From Microbotryomycetes sp. JL201 (lineage: Eukaryota > Basidiomycota > Microbotryomycetes): a DNA stretch of 64,000 nt. A program made the position numbers and the translations under genes. This document shows positions 12,086 through 21,951 of this stretch, piece after piece. Numbering within the stretch: position 1 is the stretch's first letter; each line of letters opens with the position of its first letter. The stretch covers positions 1-64,000 of the forward strand of contig JAQYUZ010000047.1 of the NCBI GenBank assembly GCA_033819885.1. The letters are read 5' to 3'. The notes beneath the pieces are model-generated. The model worked only from the letters and a program-made list of their open reading frames with translations. It made no database searches and was not told where the DNA came from.

Positions 12086-13545
12086 TCAAGCTTTCGCCGT
12101 CAGCGTCTCCTCCAACCATTGCGCAGCAGCTGCAGTCGTACGGTTGTATTCCTCTTTAAAGAACCCAAGTTTGCGCAAAGCGAGAAAGTCGTGCGCACCC
12201 TCGCCTTCCTCATACAAACGAACCTGAGCCGTTGAAGCGTCGTAAACTCGCGCAAATTCTTCAATCTCGTCTCGGAAGCGTTCACGCCCGCCGAGAACGA
12301 CAAAAGCAGGTGGAAACCCTTTGAACACGTTGTGATCGCCTGAGCCGGCATTGACCTTCGTCTTTGTGACAGGAGACACGTAAAGCCCGAGAACTGTCGA
12401 TTGGGGCATACCACGTAAAACCTGGTCCCGTGCCGTCACAAGGCCATCGCTACGTGACTGCACGTGAGTTGAGCACGCTCGACTTCGTCACCAGCTACCT
12501 TCAACCAACTCACGATAAAAAGTCAATGCGCGAGTTGATTCGCGCCCAATGACCGTCAAAGTACCAAGATAGTGACAAGTCGCACCAAGGCGAGCACAGA
12601 ACCATTGCGCGAGGCATTCCATAAACACCAGTGTCTTGCAGGTATCGTGACAGCATCAGGGCGAGGTGCGCGCCAGCGCTGTCGCCAACAAGCACGATTC
12701 GAGATGGATCAAATCCGCAGCGATTCACGAGGTGCACGTAGCCGGCTAGTGCGTCACAAAGGATGCCCGACAAGCTGGCAGCGCTCGACAGACGGTACTC
12801 GACGCTGAGGCCACGCGTTGGAAGTGTCAAATCGACTTTTTCGGAACCAAGCTCGGTTTGACGACGCAGGGCTGTCGTATGGGCAAGACATGCGTCGAGA
12901 AAGCCCTGAATGACAGACGATGTAAAGTCTGTAGAATGCGCAGATCCCATTGCGTAGCCACCCCTGTCGAAAGCAAGCGACAAGTGTTTAACATTGCATA
13001 CGGTGCCAATGTGCATATGCCACTCACCCATGAAGCGCAAGGAAAACAGTTTCTCCGGATCGGGCTTGTTCTTTGCTCCATCGGTCTTTTCCATACCAGT
13101 AGCCCGGCACCTTGATGCGCTTCTCGCCACTAAGATCGCACCACCGGGCCAGCTCTCCTTTGATCAAGCTGTCTTGGGCTGGCTCGATCCAGACGCCCCT
13201 CGTCATGTGCTCTTTTGATGAACTTTGATATCTTGCCTCTGCCGCTTCGGTTGGGCTTCTGAGCGTCAAGTGAGCTGTCGACGTCTGTGCGGCCGACATG
13301 CGTTGCAATCCGCTTCGAAAGAGCTTGATCCACTGCAGGAAAAAGCTACGAAACCATGGCCATGTACTTGTCCCTCGCCAGCCCGGCAAGGCATGTCGGA
13401 GCGCACACAGAGGCAAAGCGACAGTAATGCAGAAGGTTGGCCAGAGGATCTTGGCGATCTGACGCACAGGCGTACGCGAAAGGATCGAAGCCTGGGGTCC
13501 TTTGCAGAGCTCGCCATCATGAGCAGGATGGTATCTAGCCTCCAT
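12086..13545 (-). CDS. Alpha/beta hydrolase, HSL-like lipase/esterase
   Basis: A hormone-sensitive-lipase-type hydrolase. The oxyanion motif HGGGYAMGS spans an intron, and the nucleophile elbow is VLVGDSAGAHLAL. The C-terminal exon carries FPPAFVVLGGRERFRDEIEEF, supplying the acid residue, and EGAHDFLAL, supplying the catalytic histidine. The N-terminus (MEARYHPAHDG...) is followed by the hydrophobic ILWPTFCITVALPLCALR, probably a membrane anchor, as in fungal steryl-acetyl-hydrolase-like enzymes. The start is the first ATG of the open frame; the apparent longer start upstream is a TTG. Natural esters or lipids are the likely substrates. Confidence 0.87.
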
Positions 13546-13761
13546 CACGCAAAGTCGTACCCGAAGGAAAGAGGCGACTGAAGGGAAGGGAGAAATTCCC
13601 GGCAAGTCGGAGTCTCGCCGGCCCGCTCGTCACGTGACCAGGAACTCGGAGACACTGGTTACAACAACACGATGCAATACAAAGCAAAAAAAAAAAGAGG
13701 AACCAACAAGCGCGGTCGTGCGACTGGTATACGTTGCTTTGTCCTGGCGGTGTGGATCGAT

Positions 13762-14422
13762 TCACGTTTGCGCTTGCGCTTCGCCGTCTCTAGCTGTACG
13801 TTCGTTCAACTCATCGTCTCCTTTCCACACCGTGTTGGGGCCACTCTCTCTCCACACGGCCCAATGAGCAAGTTGTTTGGTTGCGAGATTCTGCGCGAGC
13901 AGTGGCTGATTCTTGAGAGCATCCCTGAACCCTTGCCCTTGTTTGTCTGGTGCTGTGAGCAAGTCGAGGTGATGCAGACATTGCGGATATTGTAAGAATC
14001 GAGCAAATTTGGGTTGATGCCAGTAAGAAAGGTAGTGCAAGTAGCTGATTCCGACGCACATGCCCAAAGCAAAGTCAGCACGAGATCTCGAGCGGTGTCA
14101 CGTTCCACCAAGCACAATCTCACTTGATGAAAGTGGAGTCATTCAGCAACCCTTGCATGGCGAGTGCTGCGCGATGACAAGTCAAGAGCATTCAGCTCGT
14201 TGCCATCGACCAAGCGTTGATAGCGGGCCCACAGTGGAGGTAGTAAGGATTGGCGAGGCATTGCACGAACTAGCAAGATGACGAATGTCAACGTTTCGAT
14301 CGCATGAGACGGCTGCTGCTGCGGCGGCGGCAGGGGCGAGAGCTGACCTCGAGTTCCGTCTCGAACCGGACGCGATTTGCTTCAGTACTTTGACCGAGTG
14401 CTTGTTCGGCATGATCAGTCAT
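13762..14422 (-). CDS. MED31: Mediator complex subunit 31
   Basis: Med31/Soh1, a small subunit of the Mediator middle module that bridges activators and RNA polymerase II in the nucleus. Four exons (14422-14348, 14269-14233, 14166-14124, 14044-13762) sum to 438 nt, or 145 aa. They read through as EANRVRFETELE, FVQCLANPYYLH, LLNDSTFINYLHYLSYW and QPKFARFLQYPQCLHHLDLL, which is the complete Med31 signature in order. The last 40 residues, rich in Glu and Arg, are a non-conserved tail. The start is the only ATG ahead of the conserved helix. It is divergent from ferrochelatase, with 109 bp between start codons, so the two probably share a promoter. Confidence 0.95.
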
Positions 14423-14531
14423 GCTTGCGCGCGCTGAGCACCCTCTTTGGCGGCAAGGGGCCGGACAACGTCGAAAGCCAAGTATCGCGCGCCCAATTGA
14501 ACTTCGCTGTTATCCCAGCACGTCCTACGCC

Positions 14532-16384
14532 ATGGCTTCTCACGTCGCCAAGCGGACGCTCGCAACAGTTTCGAGCGCTGTGTCGAAACCGTGAGCTTCA
14601 GCCTTGTTGATGTGCACGCGCGCGTGATCCGAGCGTTCCGAGCGAACTGACAAATAATGTGCCACGACGCGTGCTCCCTCCGCAGACCCACAGGTAAGAT
14701 TGCTCATTATGGACTTGCAGACGTGCTGCTGACCGCCGCCGCCTTACCGCACCCTGTTTTGTGACGCGCTGTCGACGTTTGTGTGTTCTTGCACTGTGCC
14801 GTCATCGGCCCGGATCACAGCCATCGTGATGCTGAATATGGGCGGACCAAGCACCGTAAGTACTGGTTTCTACCCGAATCTTGGTTGCGTCGGAACCACG
14901 CCTTTCGGGCTTCTGTATGCCTGCCTATTGGCATCTGCCTCTACCATCGCCGCCCGCAGAAGAATTCAAGTCTGCTCGGAAAAGTGCATGTCTTGGCGGC
15001 ATTCTCTTAGCAACATGAATTTATAGCTGCACATTGGTCCATGTGGGAAAGGCTTCCATACTACCGTGCGCAGCAGCGTTCGTTCCGCCACTATGGATTC
15101 TCGCAGACAGGCCAAGATCTATCACTTAGAATCGCGACAAGAGCCAATACTTACGTTACTCCTTCTATTCACTGAACAGGTGCCCGAGACTGGCGACTTC
15201 TTGTCTCGTTTGTTCCACGATGGCGACCTCATCCCTTTGCCGTTCCAGTCTTACTTGGCGCCGCTCATCGCTAAACGTCGAACACCGAAAATCGAAGAGC
15301 AGTATGCCAAGATTGGAGGCGGATCACCCATTCTCAAGTGGACGCGGATACAAGGTGAAGGAATGGCCAAGTTGCTCGACGAATTGTCACCCGAGACGGC
15401 ACCTCACAAAGCGTATACGGCGTTCAGGTATGCCAGACCCTTGACGGAGGAATGCTTGGATGAAATGAGAAGAGACGGAGTCGAGAGGGCGGTTGCATTC
15501 ACGCAGTATCCGCAGTACTCGTGCTCGACGACCGGCAGCAGTTTGAATGAGCTGTGGAAGCAGTTGGACGGTCTGAACAAAAGCAAGTCGGACAGCGATA
15601 AAGAGATCAAATGGAGTGTCATCGACCGATGGGGCGTGCACGACGGTTTTGTGGATGTGAGTGTGCCTCTGAGACAAGAGTCATCGGGAATCGTTGACTG
15701 AGGTGATCTTGTCCTGTTTTATAGGCTGTCGCACGCAACATTGAGAAATCGCTGCAAACGTACCCACCGGAGCAACGCGACAAGGTTGTGCTACTGTTTT
15801 CAGCTCACTCTTTGCCCATGTCCGTCGTGAACCGAGGCGACCCCTACCCTATGGAGACTGGATCGACCGTCACCGCCATTATGAAACGCCTCGGTAACAA
15901 GAATCCATACCGCCTCGTGTGGCAGTCTCAGGTCGGTCCGGCCGCTTGGCTCGGTCCGCAAACGAGCGACGCCATCAAGGGACTCGCCAAGAAGAAACAC
16001 AACGACATTCTATTGATTCCTGTCGCATTTACGAGCGATCACATTGAGACATTGTTCGAGCTCGACCTAGAATATCTCGAGGAGGCGAAAGAGGTGAGAC
16101 AGGCGTATGACGAGGCTGTCTTCTAAGGGGCTATGAGCTATCGGCGACCGGTCTCAGAAACTGACCGCTACGACCTGATGCAGCTTGGACTGACTGGCGT
16201 CAAGCGGTGCGACTCGCTCAACGACTCGCCATACTTTATCAGAGCAATCGCAGACATTGCTGCTGAGCACTTGAAGCAAGGCCGCGCCGTGTCGACGCAG
16301 ATGATGTTGAGGTGTCCTGGTTGTACAAACGAAAAGTGTGGCCACTCGAAGGAATACTTTCAGCAGTTTGAGGGCAGATTGTGA
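14532..16384 (+). CDS. HEM15: Ferrochelatase, mitochondrial, [2Fe-2S] type
   Basis: Catalyses the last step of haem synthesis: iron insertion into protoporphyrin IX at the inner mitochondrial membrane. The leader [20 protein letters not shown] is basic and Ser/Ala-rich, as expected for import. The core shows [48 protein letters not shown] (active-site His), [11 protein letters not shown] and [19 protein letters not shown]. Four cysteines match the animal/S. pombe 2Fe-2S ligands: the one in QYSCSTTG and C-x2-C-x4-C in [15 protein letters not shown]. cerevisiae lacks this cluster. Joining exon 1 to the GGPST exon in frame needs an 8-nt microexon at 14686-14693. Confidence 0.96.
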
Positions 16385-16549
16385 AATGGTCGACTGGACC
16401 GGATCTGCAGCCTTTTATGCATAGGGTGTTACTGAGTATATCAAAACAACAGTCGCGACTCGGAATTGTTTGCAAATTTTCAAGGTGAGACTGGAGAGGT
16501 GCGACTTGGCTTCCGTTCCGCCGACTGCGATCGAGCGCTGAGGAGCGCC

Positions 16550-17823
16550 ATGACGACACCTTCTGGCAAGCTGATCGGGCCGCGACAACGCAAGCTTGCG
16601 CTGCTTGGCTCTCGGTCCGTTGGTGAGCTGGCCGTGTTTACTGTGTGCGGCTTCATTTCGAGCGGCAGACAAGCCTGGGCTCGTCGTCCGCCAAGATTCG
16701 CCTGGTCGGTCGTGCTCATGCAAAGTGGGCAGCAAATCGAGCTCGTCAGTGGAGCCCGAGAATCTGTCGCGCACGAGGGCGCTCTCGTCGGAGCGATCGC
16801 TCACGCCGGGAGTGGGCGGCGCCAGTCGTTGTACTGCGCACTGTGATAGCCATGGGAAGCACCGGATCGTCAGCATACATGACTGCGACAAGCACTTTGT
16901 CTGCTCGCACCGCGCTCTCGGCCGTGGCTGCCCATGCAAGCGCGCTCCGCAGCTGCTTGCGCCGAGTTGGCGGCGTCATTCGCACACGCTCCGGCACATT
17001 CAGGCCATCCTGCCAGGCAGCGACGTCGATCATCATCATCATCGAGTCATGGCAGTCCTGCACCGACGAGAATCTGCAACGCAACTGCTGTAGTGCCCGG
17101 AGCACTGCCGCGGACACTCTCGGTCTGACCATATTTCTGTGCACCACGGACGCAGGCAAATCATCTTTGACCGTACAGTTCGTCGACGAGCACTTTGTCG
17201 ATTCGTACTATCCGACAATCGAAAACACGTTCAAAAAGACGGTCAAATACAAAGGGCAAGATTATGATCTCGATATTATCGACACGGCTGGACAGGTTCG
17301 TTCTCAGTCTTGACTGTTCATGTCACGCCGACGGCCATCTAGTATCTGACTTGCCTTCTCGCGGACAGGACGAATTTTCGATTCTGTCATCAAGACATGC
17401 CGTCGGCTTGCACGGATGGGTCCTCGTCTACTCGGTCTCGTCACGATCGAGCTTTGACATGTGTTCTATAATCCGAGAAAAGATTCTTAATTTCACTGGA
17501 CGAGACTCTGTTCCCATGGTCCTCGTCGGCAACAAGTCCGACTTGGCAGTGCAACGGTCAGTCACTGCCGACGCCACCACCTGGCCGGCAGGTATCTCGC
17601 CGAAACTGACATCCGGTTGTTTTAATGACACCATTGCAGCCAAGTGACTCGTGAAGAAGGCCAGAAACTCGCTCAATCATGGGGCAACACGGTCTTTGTC
17701 GAGTCGTCGGCCCGCAATAATGAAAACGTCAGTCGCATCTTTGAACTCGCCGTCGCACAAATCGAAAAGGACATGAACCCAGAACCAGAACAACCCGCCA
17801 AAGGAGGTTGTGTCATCGCGTGA
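16550..17823 (+). CDS. RHB1: Rheb-family small GTPase
   Basis: Ras-like GTPase that activates TORC1 and, in fungi, influences basic amino acid uptake. Four exons (16550-16622, 17156-17295, 17369-17556, 17640-17823) sum to 585 nt, or 194 aa. G1 is LLGSRSVGKSSLT, with the Rheb-typical Arg-Ser in place of Ras glycines; the effector region is VDSYYPTIENTF; G3 is DTAGQDEFS; G4 is LVGNKSD; G5 is SSARNNENV. It ends in the CaaX box CVIA, so it should be farnesylated and membrane-bound. Intron 1 is 533 nt, several times longer than usual here. Confidence 0.95.
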
Positions 17824-18067
17824 GATGTGCATTTGTGCAAGTGTGCGCGCGCACTCGTACAACCTTGCCTCGCTGTTCATACGTCATTTCGTTGTTCCAA
17901 TGGCCGATTTTTAGCTTTCAGAGGTCATAGTCTTGTCTTTTCCTTCCCCAGATAGTAGTAGTCGCATCAGAGTTGTATTTCTACAGTAGCAGAATTCGAT
18001 GAATATTCTCCGGAGCAAGCGGCCCGCCCAGTCAGCCAGCACTCTTTGCTTTGCGCCAAGAGAGGCC

Positions 18068-19519
18068 ATGCCCGATGTCGCAAGCATGTCCTCTACAAGT
18101 CTCCCACCAAAGTATCGCTTGTCCACATCCAAAAAAGTTGCATCAAGGCACAGTCACGAGATCAGTCGCGTACTCTTGGAGGACGAGCGAGTCTATTGGG
18201 CGAAACATCGCACGCACGACATAATTCAGAAACAAATAGAGTCAAGCTGGAAGTTTGTCACGGTGCTGTACTGTTGTGATGAGCGACTAGAGGGCCAGGA
18301 ACGAGATGCTCTCGACGACGAGGTCGAGCGGGACGAACAAGTTGCAGGCTTTGCAAGGGTCATCGCAGACGGCGAGACGTGCGTTCAACGACAGCTTGCA
18401 ACCCGTCGAAACGGCTGACAGTCGCCTTGATTCAGGTTTGGGTACCTCGCAGATGTCGTTATCGTGAGTCAAATTGCCAGGCTCCAAGTGCTAAATCCTT
18501 TCTCATTATAAGCGATAACACGTTTCACCTCGCCAGGTCAAGGAACATGAAGGAAAAGGTCTCGCTCGCACCATTGTCACAGAAGCAGTCGACCACAGCG
18601 GCTCGCCCAGCTCGAGTAGTCTCGATTGGAAGTGGCTACTGTTCACCGGAGTCAGTCGATATGAAATTTTTCCTAAAGGCACCTTCTTATCAGCACACGC
18701 TGACAAGAGGGCACACTTGTGTATCGCATCAGTTTCCTTCGCTCTACGCTCGTGTTGTCAAGTTTGAAGATCCTGCGCCACGCGGCTGGGCCATGTTGAG
18801 ATGGCCGACAGACCCGCCGAGACCGATCATGGCACGGCCCGTGATACCATCTTCCTACTCTGTGTCTGCAGACAAGCAGGTCACGTTGAAACACTTGCCG
18901 GCAATCACAAACGCATTGTTAAGCCATCCGCTTGTGTACTGGGGCAAGAGTCGAACGAGAGACGTTGTCAAGAGACAGTTTGAGAGATGCGAGGCCGTTA
19001 CTGTCGTACATACGGACGAAAGCGGCGACGAAACACTGGTCGGGTTTGCGAGAATCGTTACAGACATGTTCGAGTAAGTCGATTCTAGGTTGGCCCGACA
19101 TTGAATTTGTGCGCTCAATGAACCTCTTGGCGCTGCAAGCTTTGGATACATTGCAGATGTCTTTGTGGTGAGCTGAGCAATTGTCTGGAGGGTGACGTAT
19201 TGGTTGTGACTTGCATCGTATTGCCGCCGGTTGCACAGCTTCCCGAGCATGGCAAGCGAGGCTTGGCAAAGGCATTGATTCAAACAGCTGTTGAAGATCT
19301 CGGCGGACCTGGCTGCAGCAGGAATTGGAAGTGGACTCTATTCACCGACGTGAGTTTGAGTGAGATCTCGTTTGCGCGACCTCTTACTGAGATGGCATCC
19401 CGATGGTGGTGGCGACTCCGGACTAACAGGATGCGCACTCGTTGTACGAGAGGTTTGATTTTGAAAAGGTTGTGACGGGAAGCAGAGTCATGGAGCGTTT
19501 TCCGAGGACCGGAGCATGA
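18068..19519 (+). CDS. Protein with two fused GNAT acetyltransferase domains
   Basis: Seven exons (18068-18378, 18436-18463, 18537-18650, 18733-19073, 19140-19167, 19239-19349, 19430-19519) sum to 1023 nt, 340 aa. Both halves are GNAT-like. Domain 1 has VYWAKHRTHDIIQKQIE, VAGFARVIAD, TFGYLADVVIV, acetyl-CoA loop HEGKGLARTIV, WKWLLFTG and LYARVVKFEDP. Domain 2 has VYWGKSRTRDVVKRQFE, LVGFARIVTD, FGYIADVFV, HGKRGLAKALI, WKWTLFTD and DAHSLYERFDFEKV. The 28-nt exon and the flanking exon sizes recur in each half, so the second is an internal duplication. No stop separates the halves. If two genes were intended, the second would start at MARPVIPSSYS or MLRWPTD. Substrate unknown; related fungal proteins are annotated as N-acetyltransferases. 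Confidence 0.8.
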
Positions 19520-19716
19520 TCTCGGAGTGGTTGTTTTTGTCTCTAGATTTTTGTCGCGACTGGCGAGTAAGATGCAATGATTGGATGGCGTAGCTGGATG
19601 CATGAGCAACTCAATGACGGCGCCGGCGAGCGTAAAAGATTGACAGTGACCATCACTCGCTTGTGTGACCGGCCCGGCGAAAGGTTTCGGTTTCAACGCT
19701 CGTTCGCCCATCCGTC

Positions 19717-21811
19717 ATGTCGTACGAGGGGCAAATTCACCACCCACACAAGGCTGGGACGCCTCCGAATGCACATCTCATCACTGCTGAAGCTGCAGAC
19801 GGTCGTACGTGGGTCCCGCTCGGGCTTGAGCTCGTCGCAGCGCACTGGTTCGTCAGACACGGAGAGAGGAGTCGTCAGTAGCTTTTCAGACTTAAAGTGC
19901 TCGCTTTGTGCTCACTCGACGCCTGTTCTGCCCTGTCTCGTTGGTCCGATTGTTGATTGCGGCCTGTGCGCTCCTCGCTTGCTCGCGCTTCTTATTCATG
20001 CGATGTAGCCGTCAGGAGACGACTGACCGGCGTCGGGGATATTCCGCCAGTCTTCCAACTGTGTGCTGCCGGCAGACAGTTCTCGAATGCCGTGCTCAAA
20101 CACACGGGCTCGCCGGTCGCTGTCTCGGGGCTCGAGCGTTCACATTCGTACGAAGGAGCGGTTGACGAGGTCGCAAGCTTTCAAAACGAGCAGACTGATG
20201 AGAGCGTGATTGAAAGAACGGCCGCTACGGGGCAAGAGTCTGGCACAGTCACGCGCGGTTTGCTCAACGTTCGCAGGCTGACGGAACAGCAAGGCGATGG
20301 CAATGAGGCTGTCAGAGGCGGCATGTCGGACTGGTCAGCAGAATTGCGCTCTTCCCCCAGTCCGACCATGTCATACAAGCTGACTCAAAGCTGAATCTTA
20401 CCAGCTATTGGGGAGAGCTCACAGACCTCGGTCGCGAGTCGACCCTGACCCTGGGCTCACGCCTGCGCGCCTTGTACGTCGAGAGCCTCAAGCTGTTGCC
20501 TCTTACGCTGCCGGATGTCAATGTCGATGAGAACCCGGTCGTATTCCGATCGACGCCAATGTATCGGACGATCGAAAGCTTGCACCAGATCGCCGTCGGA
20601 CTCTTCCCTGATGGACACAGAGACGGGCCAGTCGAATACACTGTCAGGAACGCGAACGACGAAAGCTTGTATCCAAACTCGCTGTGCCCGTAAGGATAAT
20701 CTTGTCCTTCGCCCAGTGCGGGCTGGGTCCGATTTCCGCTGACGATGATGGGCTTTGCAACGGCTCAGACGCATGCGAGTTCTGGATGCTGCTGGTGTCA
20801 AACGAGCTGCAGAGACGTACAACAAGTCGCTTGAAACGATTGATCCGCTTGTTCGGAAATACGTCAAGGCGTGCGTAATATATAAGATATCCCGTTTCCG
20901 CCTGCCAGCCTTCTCTGACCACTTGTGTCTGGTTACAGACCTTTGCGGATAGACGGCAAGCCTGCTGCGTCGTCCGTACTGGACACCATCTATGTTGCTC
21001 GAGCACATGGCATCCGTGTTCCGAGCGAGTTTGAGGACCCCGCTGTTCTGAGGACGCTAGAGGCGGCCGTTGTCCACGAGTGGTGAGTTGTTCAAGCGTT
21101 GCCCTCTCACTGCTTCGTGCTCACGGTCTCACTGCTCAGGTTTGACGTATATTCAAATTTCGAGTTCCGCAAGCTCGCGATGGGAAGGTTGCTCGGAGAC
21201 CTCAAGGCTGCTCTCGTTCGCAAAGCGCAGGATCCAAAAGAGACGAGGGAAAAGGCACGATTGTCAATTTATGCGTGTCATGACACTTCAGTCGGCGGCA
21301 TTCTGTGCGTTCGCCTATGTTGTGCTCGACCGGTGGCGAATGAGTTTGCTGACAAGGCCGGCGTTCTTGGTAGCAATGCGCTGGATGCTTTCGATGGAAG
21401 GTGGCCGCCGTTCACGTCGCACTTGGCCGTTGGTGAGTTGTCGTCCTTGCGCAGTCACGAGACAATGGTCGCTGACGCATTCGACGTGTGTTGATTAAAG
21501 AATTGTTCCGCGCCTCGCCAAGCTCGTCGACTTCTTCGCCAAACCAAGCCACGAGCGGGTCTTTTTTCTCTGCGTTCGTTCCGTCGTTTCTTCAGTCTAG
21601 TCTCAAGCAGCAGCAGCTTCAGAAGCAACACTACGTTCGTCTGTTGTTCAACGCCAAACCGGTCATTTTGCCAGCTTGTCAAGCCACAGGGAACCACTTG
21701 CCAGGGACGGAAGGGGCCGTGTGCACGCTCGAAGCGTTCTCTGCCGCCGTCAGCAAGGTCGAGTTGACAGGCAAGCAATGGGAACAGGGATGCGCAGTGG
21801 TCGGTGCGTGA
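19717..21811 (+). CDS. Histidine acid phosphatase (ACP6-like)
   Basis: Branch-2 histidine phosphatase. The catalytic motif HWFVRHGERSPVRRRL is split by an intron, and the proton donor site is IYACHDTSV (HD). Between them are YWGELTDLGRESTLTLGSRL, VFRSTPMYRTIESLHQ and IRVPSEFEDPAVLRTLE, the typical order for ACP6/phosphatidic-acid-phosphatase-like members. No signal peptide is evident (MSYEGQIHHPHKAG), so it may be intracellular or mitochondrial. The C-terminal 110 residues contain a Ser-rich and Gln-rich insert before the final VRLLFNAKPVILPAC strand. About six exons. Substrate may be lysophosphatidic acid by analogy. Confidence 0.85.
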
Positions 21812-21951
21812 CATGTTAATGTAGTGTATGGAAGCTGTCGGGGTGTACATCGAGTACTTTTGCATGCAAATCGACGACTGGATGAGTTCTGACGCGCTCA
21901 GGCCTCTCTGTCTGTCTCTGTCTCTGCCTCTGCGCGCGTCAGAGTGTGCGG

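Noticed and set aside
13634-13995. Plus-strand frames over MED31
   Set aside because: The minus strand encodes an unambiguous Med31 here; the plus frames are shadows.
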